From Schlesneria paludicola DSM 18645 (GTDB lineage: Bacteria; Planctomycetota; Planctomycetia; Planctomycetales; Planctomycetaceae), in assembly GCA_945876035.1 (NCBI GenBank), contig CAMCMU010000008.1:59311-123310 (forward strand): 64,000 bases of DNA, written 5' to 3'. The translations under genes were made by a program, and so were the position numbers. This document shows positions 9,992-19,739 of the stretch, piece by piece (the stretch's first letter is position 1; each line of letters starts with the position of its first letter). Under the pieces are notes generated by a model. The model had not been told where the DNA came from and did not search any database. It was given only the letters and a program-made list of their open reading frames with translations.

Positions 9992-10651
9992 ATGGCCAAT
10001 CCCGGCAACGCCAACGTGCAGTCCCTCGATGCCTTGCGAGACTTTCGTTTGGCGTTGGTGGCGTTTCATGAGCGGGCTCAAACCGCAATGGCGGAATTGC
10101 GGGCGAAAATTGACCGGACGAAGGGCTGGATCGACCAAGACCGACCGCTCTATTGGCGGGAGCAGCAGCGGCGGGCTTACGATGAGGTGACAAAGACACG
10201 GATCGCGTACGATCTGTGTCGCCTCCGGACTGTGGGCGGTCGTCATTCGGAGTGTATTGAGGAAGGAGTCGCCAAGCAGCGTGCCAAAGCCCGATTGGAA
10301 TACTGCCAACAGAAGATCGATGCCGTTCGCCGATGGTCCGTTAAAGTCGGTCAGGAAGTGGATGACTACCGAGGCCGAACGGGACCAATGCAGCGACAAC
10401 TCGAAGAGGATGTCCCGAATATGCTTGCAAAGCTGTCTCGAATGATCGATGCGATCGAAGGCTATGCAGACGTTGGAATTTCTACCGCCAATTCCATGGA
10501 CTCGCGTCCTATCCGTGTTCCGGAAACGGAAACTCAGGCCGTGGCTGAACGGGTGACCCAGATCGATCTAACGGCTGCAACGAACTCGAATCCTGAATTG
10601 GAACAGAAGATGGCAGAGTCAGAGATCACAAAAAAAAAAGGTCGAAAATGA
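9992..10651 (+). CDS. Coiled-coil hypothetical protein of the type VII-like locus
   Basis: ATG at 9992. Helical, charged sequence with W-R-E motif (LYWREQQRRAYDEV). Same strand and close spacing with the WXG100-like and FtsK-like genes. Confidence 0.75.
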   Translation: MANPGNANVQSLDALRDFRLALVAFHERAQTAMAELRAKIDRTKGWIDQDRPLYWREQQRRAYDEVTKTRIAYDLCRLRTVGGRHSECIEEGVAKQRAKARLEYCQQKIDAVRRWSVKVGQEVDDYRGRTGPMQRQLEEDVPNMLAKLSRMIDAIEGYADVGISTANSMDSRPIRVPETETQAVAERVTQIDLTAATNSNPELEQKMAESEITKKKGRK

Positions 10652-10770
10652 CAACATCCGCTGAACTGTGGAGTGTCGGCCAGTGATTCTTGCTGGTTGG
10701 ATCGCTAGGTTTGTTCGGCGTTCTCTCCTGAAACCGGCTGGGTGTCACATCGAAGGACGGAGTCAACAAC

Positions 10771-11001
10771 ATGGCGTTTGGTAGCTTGATCGACGGAGCA
10801 GGACAGCTTAAGTCAACGACGGACAGGCTTGAAGAGGTCTGGTCCGTAACACGGTCGGTCTGGAATGACGATGTCAGCCGCAGGCTGGAGGAAGATCATA
10901 TCGAACCGCTGTTCAGTCAGGTTCGAACGACACTGGACGCGATCACTCGGCTCAATAGCGTTTTGACAACCGCCTGCCGCGATTGTCAAGAAAATCAGTA
11001 A
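10771..11001 (+). CDS. Small helical protein (76 aa), possibly WXG100-like
   Basis: MAFGSLIDGAGQLKSTTDRLEEVWSVTRSVWNDDVSRRLEEDHIEPLFSQVRTTLDAITRLNSVL: two helices around a W-N-D turn; immediately upstream of the FtsK-like gene. Confidence 0.65.
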   Translation: MAFGSLIDGAGQLKSTTDRLEEVWSVTRSVWNDDVSRRLEEDHIEPLFSQVRTTLDAITRLNSVLTTACRDCQENQ

Positions 11002-11141
11002 ACACCTTGTGGGGTCATGTGGGATGTCATTTTCCGCCACCTCCCAACAGATCGTCAAAACCGCAATCGTTCCGTGTTGTCAGCAGTTGGGTGGACAACG
11101 GGCGATTTCATTCCCATGAGTCTCCAACTGAGTCTGCAACT

Positions 11142-14100
11142 GTGACCACAGAACTGACCCTCGAACAAGTGCGCGTTCTTTTGCGTCGTTTACTCGCATT
11201 GGTGGCGGATCGCGTACAGCGAGAACAGTCGGTCGAGAAACACCACGTTGCCGCAGTTTTAAACGACCAACGTCAGCATGACGAAGTCTTGAATCAGTTA
11301 ACGTTGGCCTATCACTCCGAAATGGCCTCACTGCAGCAGGACCAAGGGACCCAGCAAGTCGAGTTGGAGAGTCGTTGGCGCGCGGAGGCCGAGACAGTGG
11401 CGGATGAGTATCGGCGTGCGACCGTGGAGGTTGATTCGCTTCATGCCGAAGAAACGGGCTTGGCACTTCGCGAATTTGATGAAGCCACATGGTTGGTCGG
11501 ATCGCTCTTGGACGACGATACGGACGATAGCCCTCTGACGCGTTTGCAGGCCTTGCAATCGGGAGCACTCGCGAGTCGCACCGAGTTGCAGACAGCGTTG
11601 ACTTCGATTACCGGATGGTGCAAACATTCCACGGAATATCTGAAACGCTGCCGCTTACTGAGCCGATTCGAGGCACCGACGGCGTCGGATCTCCCTGCAG
11701 ATGCCGAAAAACTGCATCGCCTGTGTGTGGAATCTCTCCGGCAGGCGGAGTTGCTCGATCGCAAACTAGCTCAAAGCGTGTTACCGCGTCTGTTTTCAGG
11801 TGTCTGGCCAGTCGTTTGGTTTCTGATTCTTGGCTCTGTTTTGCTCGTCGCGATTCGCGTGTTTATTGACCCGAAACTGATTGGACTGAAATTACGGGCC
11901 GAGACTCTTGACTGGGTTTTCATCGCGGGCGGAACCGGTGCCGCGATCAGTCTGCTGTCTCTGTTTTTCCTGCATCTCATTGCCGGAAGCGGCACATTGC
12001 ACCTCTACGAACAACTGATGCAGCTCTCGGTTGATGCCGCCGCGGCCTACCAGAGATGGATCGTTGTTTCTCAAAGAGAAATGAAAAAGAGCGAGGTCGA
12101 GCTATCGCGTTTGCACGAGGCTCGTCAGCTGAAGCGAGGGAAGGCCATAGCCAACGCCGAAGAGCGACGAACAGCACGGCTCCAAGCGGCTGACCGACAA
12201 CGCGACACAGATCGTCAATCCACCCTTGCCGATTTTCCGGTTCGGTTGGCGGAGATCGAACGAACGGGTCTTTTCGCAAGTCAGCAACGAGGGGAACAGT
12301 TTGAATCTGCCAGACGGATCCGTCACGAACGACAGGACCATGACCTTCGACGATTGCAGGAGGAGTTTCAGGAAAGAAATTCAACACAGTTGAAAAATCA
12401 CCGACAGAATGAGCTTGATTTGATCCGCGATTGGCAGTGCACATTGCGTGAGTTGCTGCAGTCGTCGGATTCATTCCAAGAGGCGATGACTCGCAACAGT
12501 CCCGGATGGAGTCAAGTCGTTGAAAATCTGCAGCAGCAGATCGCATCTTCCAAAGCACGCTCTTCCAGCAGACTCAGCGCGGCGGACGTGGATTCGGTTA
12601 CCGCCACGGGAGAGGCCTTCGATGATCGCTTGCGATTGTCTCTCGGCCGGCTCATCGCGGATTTAAAAGACATCGAGCAGGGGGTTTCGAGCGATCCCCA
12701 ACTGGCAGTGGATCGGACTTGGTTTGATCTTCCCGTCATTGTTGCCTTGGCCGATCGGCCGTCGCTGTTCGTCCATTTTCAAGAAGCGACACGTACGGCC
12801 GCGACCGGTATCTTGCAGACGGCGATGCTTCGATTTCTCACCTCGCTCCCCGCCGGAAACGTGAGATTCACGATTTTGGATCCGGTGGGGCTCGGAGCCA
12901 ACTTCGCATCGTTCATGCATCTCACCGACATTGATGAGCAACTCGTGACCAGTCGTATCTGGACGGAAGCGGCGCACATCGAGACTCGCCTCGCTGATCT
13001 GACAGAGCATATGGAGACAGTTCTTCAAACCTATCTTCGCAATGAGTATTCGACGCTCGATGACTATAACCGCGAGGCCGGTGAAGTGGCCGAGCCGTAC
13101 CGCGTGTTGGTCGTTGCCAATTTTCCGGCCGGTTTTACGGAAGTGTCACTGCGTCGCATGGTCAGTATCGCGGAGGGTGGGGTCAAGTGTGGCGTATTCA
13201 TGCTGGTCAGCTTCGATGAATCTCAACCGTTGCCGCGAGGATTCTCGCTTTCTGAACTCCAACGCCATGCCGTCGTTTTACGCGTCCCTCCTGCGGTGAC
13301 AGCCGCCGGAGAGAAGAAGGGATTCCATCAAGATCTCCTCAGTGACGAAATCGGGGAATCCGAGGCGGTGGTGGGTCGGTCTCCTGACCGCGTGCACCGC
13401 ATAACCGAAGGTCTGCAAAGTCAACAGGCGGCCCGGAGTCACATCGAGGGGCGTGGTCGGGAGACCGCGTCACAACGAACGGGAATGCTCATTTCGCCAT
13501 TTCGATTCGCCGATCCTGAATTGAGTGTGTGGCCACTCCACATGGATGAGCCTCCCGACGCCGACCAGTTTGGCAGAATCGTGCGTCTTGCGGGTGAACT
13601 GGCCCGTTCGGTACGTCGTGTGGAAGTTCCGTTCGAGCGAGTCATGCCCCAGAAAGACTTGTACTGGACGTTCAGCAGTCGCGCAGGCCTGGACGTTCCC
13701 ATTGGACGAGCGGGGGCTACGAAGTTACAGCATCTGAGACTGGGAAAGGGAACCTCGCAACATGTGCTTGTCGCAGGGAAAACCGGATCGGGAAAGTCGT
13801 CTTTGCTTCATGCCCTCATCACAAATGCCGCACTTCATTACAGCCCGAATGAAGTGGAGTTTTACCTGATTGACTTCAAAAAAGGTGTCGAATTCAAGAC
13901 CTATGCCACTCAGCGACTACCGCACGCGCGCGTCATCGCTATCGAGAGTGATCGCGAATTCGGCGTCAGTGTGCTTCAACGGCTGGACGAATTACTCAAG
14001 GATCGCGGCGACTTGTTTCGTCGAGAGGGAGTGCAGGACTTAGCGGGCTATCGCGACGCCAAACCTGGTAGTCCGATGCCGCGTGTGATGTTAGTCATTG

Positions 14101-15605
14101 ATGAATTTCAGGAGTTCTTCGTTGAAGACGATGTCCTGTCGCAGCAGGCCAACCTGCTGTTCGATCGTCTGATTCGACAGGGTCGTGCCTTTGGAGTTCA
14201 CGTTCTACTCGGCAGCCAGACACTGGCCGGAGCCTATTCCCTGGCGCGTAGCACTCTCGGTCAAATCGCGGTCCGTATCGCGCTCCAATGTAGCGAAGCC
14301 GATGCGCATCTGATTCTCAGTGAGGATAATACAGCCGCACGGCTGTTGTCTCGTCCTGGAGAGGCAATCTACAACGATGCGAACGGTTTGATTGAAGGGA
14401 ATCATCCGTTTCAGGTCGTATGGCTGGACGACTCACAACGTGAAACAAGTCTCGGTTTGGTACGTGAGTTGTTGAATGAGCGTCCTCACGCCAGTCCTCG
14501 GACGCTTGGGTTGGAGACGGTCGTGTTTGAAGGCAACATCGCTGCGGATCCGCAGGCGAATCCGCAGTGGGTTGAAATCATCGAGGCTTTTTCGGCACCG
14601 TCCGATTCATCGTTGGCGAGCGCGTCCTCGAACACCGTGTCAACGCTCCGATGCTGGTTGGGTGAGTCGGTTTCGTTGACCGGGCCACTTGATCTGCGTT
14701 TTGGTCCCCGTGACGGTGGGCCGGTGATGTTGATTGGTCGTGACGACGATGCTGCTCTCGGTGTCTTGACGGCAACCGTCTTGGCGTTGATGGGGCAGGG
14801 GGCATCGGTCAACCCGGGGTTGCCTCGAGCAAAGTTCGTGGTTCTCGACGGCAGTCTTCCGGACAGTAACGCGAACAAGTGTTGGCTGGAGATTGCCAAA
14901 CTTGGCAAAGGAGATTGCTGTCAAGTCGCCGGGCCGCGTGAAACAACCGCCGCGCTGCAGTCTGTTGTGGAGGAGATTAAAAAGCGAGCGAATACCGTTG
15001 CCGAACCAATCTTTGTGATCGTGTACGACATCTCCCGCTTCCGTGATCTGAAGAAGGCCGAGGACGATTATGGAGGCTACGGCGGAAGCGATAAGGAACA
15101 GGTTGTGAATCCCTCTGCGCTCTGGTCCGAGATCGTCAAGGATGGGCCCGCCGCCGGAGTCTTTCCAATCGTATGGTGTGACGGCTTTCAAACGGCGCAA
15201 CGCTGGCTGGGTCGTGAACTGCTCAACCGCTTCGAGACACGAATCCTCTTTGCCATGAACGCCAACGATTCCAGTAACCTGATTGACAGCCCCGCCGCCT
15301 CTAAGTTGGGGCCAAACCGCGCTCTGCTGTCACGCGGTGATCTCGGGACGATCGACAAATTCCGCCCGTATGGGGTCCTCTCTCCAGAACGAATCGCCGA
15401 ACTGACGCAGCCTGAACGCCGACTGAACAGCGTTGCCGAATCGATCACGTATCCCCCTGCAGACGATCGTCCGGCAATCGCTGACGAGCCCGCCGAACAC
15501 CCGCCGAGTACAATCGCTCTGAATGCCGCAACCAGTCCCGTCGAGTCATCCAACGATGTGAGTCCGGTCGGTTGGACCAGCATCGACGAACTCAACGTCC
15601 TCTGA
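11142..15605 (+). CDS. FtsK/SpoIIIE (EccC/EssC-like) ATPase with N-terminal coiled coil and two transmembrane helices
   Basis: Walker A HVLVAGKTGSGKSSLLHALI; Walker B RVMLVIDEFQEFF; TM-like VWPVVWFLILGSVLLVAIRVF and WVFIAGGTGAAISLLSLFFLHLIAG; degenerate ATPase-like domains either side of the canonical one. The open frame extends to a TTG at 10983; GTG at 11142 is my preferred start but is not certain. Confidence 0.85.
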   Translation: MTTELTLEQVRVLLRRLLALVADRVQREQSVEKHHVAAVLNDQRQHDEVLNQLTLAYHSEMASLQQDQGTQQVELESRWRAEAETVADEYRRATVEVDSLHAEETGLALREFDEATWLVGSLLDDDTDDSPLTRLQALQSGALASRTELQTALTSITGWCKHSTEYLKRCRLLSRFEAPTASDLPADAEKLHRLCVESLRQAELLDRKLAQSVLPRLFSGVWPVVWFLILGSVLLVAIRVFIDPKLIGLKLRAETLDWVFIAGGTGAAISLLSLFFLHLIAGSGTLHLYEQLMQLSVDAAAAYQRWIVVSQREMKKSEVELSRLHEARQLKRGKAIANAEERRTARLQAADRQRDTDRQSTLADFPVRLAEIERTGLFASQQRGEQFESARRIRHERQDHDLRRLQEEFQERNSTQLKNHRQNELDLIRDWQCTLRELLQSSDSFQEAMTRNSPGWSQVVENLQQQIASSKARSSSRLSAADVDSVTATGEAFDDRLRLSLGRLIADLKDIEQGVSSDPQLAVDRTWFDLPVIVALADRPSLFVHFQEATRTAATGILQTAMLRFLTSLPAGNVRFTILDPVGLGANFASFMHLTDIDEQLVTSRIWTEAAHIETRLADLTEHMETVLQTYLRNEYSTLDDYNREAGEVAEPYRVLVVANFPAGFTEVSLRRMVSIAEGGVKCGVFMLVSFDESQPLPRGFSLSELQRHAVVLRVPPAVTAAGEKKGFHQDLLSDEIGESEAVVGRSPDRVHRITEGLQSQQAARSHIEGRGRETASQRTGMLISPFRFADPELSVWPLHMDEPPDADQFGRIVRLAGELARSVRRVEVPFERVMPQKDLYWTFSSRAGLDVPIGRAGATKLQHLRLGKGTSQHVLVAGKTGSGKSSLLHALITNAALHYSPNEVEFYLIDFKKGVEFKTYATQRLPHARVIAIESDREFGVSVLQRLDELLKDRGDLFRREGVQDLAGYRDAKPGSPMPRVMLVIDEFQEFFVEDDVLSQQANLLFDRLIRQGRAFGVHVLLGSQTLAGAYSLARSTLGQIAVRIALQCSEADAHLILSEDNTAARLLSRPGEAIYNDANGLIEGNHPFQVVWLDDSQRETSLGLVRELLNERPHASPRTLGLETVVFEGNIAADPQANPQWVEIIEAFSAPSDSSLASASSNTVSTLRCWLGESVSLTGPLDLRFGPRDGGPVMLIGRDDDAALGVLTATVLALMGQGASVNPGLPRAKFVVLDGSLPDSNANKCWLEIAKLGKGDCCQVAGPRETTAALQSVVEEIKKRANTVAEPIFVIVYDISRFRDLKKAEDDYGGYGGSDKEQVVNPSALWSEIVKDGPAAGVFPIVWCDGFQTAQRWLGRELLNRFETRILFAMNANDSSNLIDSPAASKLGPNRALLSRGDLGTIDKFRPYGVLSPERIAELTQPERRLNSVAESITYPPADDRPAIADEPAEHPPSTIALNAATSPVESSNDVSPVGWTSIDELNVL

Positions 15606-16017
15606 CGGAATGACACTGCTGGAATGTCAAGGCGATCACGGATTGCCTCGATGTTCAAGCAGGCAATGTCTGGTCCCCGCCACGGATTTAAAGCGGATCT
15701 GCTGAGGCAGTTGCCACGGTGAACGCAGTCGCTCCACGACCGGCGAAATCTGGGCACAGGAGTCCTCTGTGCCACCGCTTGATTTGCCGCTTGAGGGTCC
15801 GGTTCATACGTGTCTTGTCCTCGTGCGGAGACGGGGGTCGGCGCCACGTTCTCGCGGCTTGCCGTCTGCCACTCGGTGGTCAGTTCCCACGCCGAGCCTG
15901 AGAGTCACGAGAGCACTTCCAGCGACTCGCATTGAGCAGAGACATTCGTATAGACTCTTCGGGCGGTCAGCCCGCAGCCGTCCGCGTCAATCTTCAATCA
16001 GAAGAGAGGGCAAGTCG

Positions 16018-17331
16018 ATGTCACTCGTGTTCTTTTACCGCAGTCGCTGGATCAGCTTCGTCAGGGCATTTGTGGCCGTGTTGTTGTGGCTTGTTGCGGC
16101 AGATCGCTCTTCCGCTCAGTCTTCGTCCGCCCTATCTCAAGAGGCCGTAGCGGGTGAATGGTCGCAGTTCCTCGGCCCGCAACGCAACGGTCTATCGAGT
16201 GAGACCGGGTTGCTGGAAATGTGGCCCGATGGTGGCCCGAAACAAGTCTGGCGAGTCAGCGGTGGAGTGGGCATGTCCGGTTTGGCCATCAGTCGTGGTC
16301 GTGTCCTGACAATGCTTCAGCGCGAGGGACAGCAGTGGTTGGTGGCATTGAATGCTGCGACAGGTGAGTCGATTTGGAATGCACCGATTGCGAACGCGTA
16401 CCGCAATTCGATGGGAGACGGTCCCCGTGCGACGCCAACCGTCTCCGGTGATCGAGTCTTTATCTTTAGCGGTGAGGGTCGGCTGGCCGCGATCGATTTT
16501 AAGAATGGCTCGCCACTCTGGTCGCACGATGCGTTGACGGATTTGTCAGGCACAGAGGCGGAGTACGGGATGGCGAGTTCTCCACTCGTGATTGGCGATC
16601 AAGTCATCGTAAACGTTGGCGCTGCGAAGGGAACTCTCGTGGCCTACGACACGAAAACCGGAAAGCAGATTTGGGCGGCGGGCAAGGATTCGGCAGGCTA
16701 CTCGTCACCGATCCTGCTGGATCTTGGCGGCCGCTCTCAAATCGTGTCGTACACGGGCCAAGCGGCATTCGGAGTCGCTCCTAAGACGGGTGAGGTGCTG
16801 TGGCGATATCCCTTCGAAACAAGTTACGACTGCAACATCGCGATGCCTCTTGCAATCAAAGGACAACTCTTTCTGTCGGCAGGCGAAAATCACGGCAGCG
16901 TGTTACTCGATCTGAAACCGAAGGGTGACAAGTTTGAGATCACCGAAGTCTGGCAGTCGTTCGGACCGAAGAGCGTCCTACGCAGTGAATGGCAGACGCC
17001 GTTGCTGCTCGATGGTTTCCTGTACGGTATGGACAACGTCGGCGGTGCCGGTCCGGTAACACATCTGACGTGTGTCAACGCGATGACCGGCGTGCGCGCG
17101 TGGCAGGTGCTACGATTCGGTAAGGGCAATCTCATCGCCGCCGACGGTAAACTGTTCATGACGACGCTGGCTGGTGAGTTGGTCGTAGCGCGGGTGTCCT
17201 CGAAGAAGTACGACGAATTGGGACGAGTCACCCTCATGGAGACAACGCGACAACCTCCCGCATTGTCCAACGGATATCTCTACTTGCGAGACGGTCGTGA
17301 GATTCTCTGCCTCGACGTGCGCAAACCGTGA
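16018..17331 (+). CDS. PQQ-binding-like beta-propeller repeat protein, secreted
   Basis: Signal peptide from ATG 16018; repeated blades such as LVALNAATGESIW, LAAIDFKNGSPLW, LVAYDTKTGKQIWAAGKDSAGYSSPILLDLGG. Confidence 0.9.
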   Translation: MSLVFFYRSRWISFVRAFVAVLLWLVAADRSSAQSSSALSQEAVAGEWSQFLGPQRNGLSSETGLLEMWPDGGPKQVWRVSGGVGMSGLAISRGRVLTMLQREGQQWLVALNAATGESIWNAPIANAYRNSMGDGPRATPTVSGDRVFIFSGEGRLAAIDFKNGSPLWSHDALTDLSGTEAEYGMASSPLVIGDQVIVNVGAAKGTLVAYDTKTGKQIWAAGKDSAGYSSPILLDLGGRSQIVSYTGQAAFGVAPKTGEVLWRYPFETSYDCNIAMPLAIKGQLFLSAGENHGSVLLDLKPKGDKFEITEVWQSFGPKSVLRSEWQTPLLLDGFLYGMDNVGGAGPVTHLTCVNAMTGVRAWQVLRFGKGNLIAADGKLFMTTLAGELVVARVSSKKYDELGRVTLMETTRQPPALSNGYLYLRDGREILCLDVRKP

Positions 17332-17797
17332 TGCTGCTGCAAGCCGGGTGCTTGACGTGAATTCTCTTCCGTGCCGGACTCCGCCATTCATTGGATCAGC
17401 TTCTACTGCGGAATGGCTGAATCTGCACGAAGACGCATCGGATCTGGCGGAATCTGCGAACAGATGACATCGCCGACATGCCAGGCAACGTCGTCCGTGC
17501 CTTGAAACCTAGAAAATGCAAGCAGGTACTCCACCGGCACAATCATCAATTCGGAAGAGAACGAGCATTTCAGGTGTTTATTCCTCGCTGCGACGCGACA
17601 ACTGTCGATTGACCGATCCTCGTGCTGTGGGGTTGTGGCCATGCTGGCTGATCTTCCGAGCCTGTGCGGTCCCTGATAGAACTCTGTCAAGATGGAGCCG
17701 GTGGATGGGCACTTCTGTTTGTCCGCTGTTGCCAATCGGGTTCACAATGAGAAGGGGCCGGAGTGCTCCTTCTTCCTCATTGAGGCGGGAGATAGCG

Positions 17798-18571
17798 ATG
17801 CCGAGTTCAGAGCGGTCACGGAGGCTGGGTCTGTCACGTAGCCGACGGCTGACGATTGATGTCCTGCACTATCATCGCCGAATGCCGACGTGCGCTCACG
17901 ATCGGCAGTGTGATCTCTCTCGTCTTGCCGAGCTGCGGTCGCGACTGGTCGTTCGCATCTCGTGGTCGCTGTTGTTTATCAAGGCATTCGCTGTGGTGGC
18001 TGAGAAACATCGAGTGTTGCGGCAGACATATATCGATTGGCCATGGCCGCACGTGTTGGAAGAACCTGACAGCATCGCGATGCTGGCCACGCAACGCGAG
18101 TATCGGGGGGAACCTTGGCTGTTTTGGTCACGATTCATGCAGCCGGCACGATGCTCACTTGCAGAAATGCAGCAGAGTCTCGAACGGTTTCAAACGGAAC
18201 CTATCAAGAAGATCTTTCAGCGACAGTGGCAACTCAGTGGCTTTCCGACATTTGTGCGACGTTGTTTCTGGTGGTGGATTCTCAACATCGCGGTCGGTAA
18301 ACGGGCAGAACGCGTTGGTACGTTTTTTTTGACAACGTTGGCGGGGAAGGGGGTTGAGATTCAGGATCCGCCCGCATTTCTCACGAGTAACCTGACCTAT
18401 GGGCCGCTCGATAAACACGGACGTTGTCGGGTGACGATCTCTTATGACCATCGCCTGATGGACGGCTCGACCGTCGCGGACTGTCTGATCGAGTTAGAGC
18501 AGACACTGAACGGAGAGATCGCCGAAGAGCTTGAAAAGATGATTGCCACGAATGTTGGCACCGCAGCGTAA
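17798..18571 (+). CDS. 2-oxo acid dehydrogenase E2-type acyltransferase domain protein, no lipoyl domain
   Basis: C-terminal catalytic-like motif VTISYDHRLMDGSTVADCLIELEQTL (HRxxDG) of the E2/chloramphenicol acetyltransferase fold. ATG 17798 chosen as the start of plausible coding sequence. Confidence 0.7.
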   Translation: MPSSERSRRLGLSRSRRLTIDVLHYHRRMPTCAHDRQCDLSRLAELRSRLVVRISWSLLFIKAFAVVAEKHRVLRQTYIDWPWPHVLEEPDSIAMLATQREYRGEPWLFWSRFMQPARCSLAEMQQSLERFQTEPIKKIFQRQWQLSGFPTFVRRCFWWWILNIAVGKRAERVGTFFLTTLAGKGVEIQDPPAFLTSNLTYGPLDKHGRCRVTISYDHRLMDGSTVADCLIELEQTLNGEIAEELEKMIATNVGTAA

Positions 18572-18715
18572 CCGGTAACGGAACTTCGGGACCATTGCCA
18601 ATGACGCTTTTTGTGAGTCATCGACACGAAATAACAGACGACAGCGAATCCGGTTTTTCCGTGCTTGAGTGGCACGGCCATTGAAACATGTCAATCGATC
18701 AGGAAATCCACCAAC

Positions 18716-19537
18716 ATGCGAGATCTGCGGGGAAGAAATGCGATTGTGACAGGAGCGTCGGCCGGTCTTGGAGTGTGCGTTGCGCGCGCGCTGGCTCACG
18801 AAGGGATGAACCTCGTGCTGGCGGCTCGTTCCGTGGAAGCATTGGAATGCGTCGCTGTCGAGATGCGCGGACTAGGAGTCAAGGCCATCGCAGTTCCGAC
18901 GGATGTTTCGGACGAAGAGCATCTGCAGCGGTTGGTCCAATGCGCGAGGGATGAATTCGGGGCCATCGACGTTCTGGTCAACAATGCCGGGATCGAAGCC
19001 TTTAGAAATTATCACGAGATTGACCCTGTCGAGATCCGTCGCACCGTGGATGTGAATCTCACCGCGGCATTGCTGCTGACCCGTTATGTCCTACCACACA
19101 TGCTCCAAGCGGGGCGAGGTCATATCGTCAATATGGCTTCGGTTGCCGGTAAACACGGCCCGGCGTATGGCGCAGCGTATGGGGCATCCAAGGCGGGATT
19201 GATCGCCTTTGCGCAGGCTCTGCGTGGCGAGTATCATGGTCGAGGAATCAGTGCGTCGGCGATCTGTCCAGGGTTCGCGTCAGACGGCGGAATTTACGAA
19301 GTCATCAAACGGCGAATTGGTCGTGGTACACCTTGGTATTTCGGTTCGACGACTGCGAACGCAGTGGCTCGCGCCGTGGTCAAAGCGATTCAGTGCGACC
19401 GCCCGGACCTGATTGTGAACCAGCCAGCGTTGCGCCCGATCTTTGCGCTGACGGCGGCGTTTCCAAGAGTCGGCGAATGGATTGTACGACGCACAACCAC
19501 ACGATTCCTGAAGCAGGCCGGAAAAAGTCCCCGCTGA
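18716..19537 (+). CDS. SDR family NAD(P)-dependent oxidoreductase
   Basis: GRNAIVTGASAGLGVCVARAL (TGxxxGxG), DVLVNNAGIEAF (NNAG), YGAAYGASKAGL (YxxxK). Confidence 0.92.
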   Translation: MRDLRGRNAIVTGASAGLGVCVARALAHEGMNLVLAARSVEALECVAVEMRGLGVKAIAVPTDVSDEEHLQRLVQCARDEFGAIDVLVNNAGIEAFRNYHEIDPVEIRRTVDVNLTAALLLTRYVLPHMLQAGRGHIVNMASVAGKHGPAYGAAYGASKAGLIAFAQALRGEYHGRGISASAICPGFASDGGIYEVIKRRIGRGTPWYFGSTTANAVARAVVKAIQCDRPDLIVNQPALRPIFALTAAFPRVGEWIVRRTTTRFLKQAGKSPR

Positions 19538-19739
19538 GACTGCCCGCCGCCGATCGACGAAAGAGGCAGGAGCGTTCCCGCCGGCTGTTTCATGATTCAC
19601 GGACGTTTCGTGCAGAAAACAACGCGTCGGATGCCAACACGCGGCGTCTGCGAGGACAACGCGTTACCGTTGCGAGTCGTGATCGCAGCGTCTTCAAAAA
19701 CGTCATTGATTTTCGGATGGCCTCTGCGAGACACAATCT

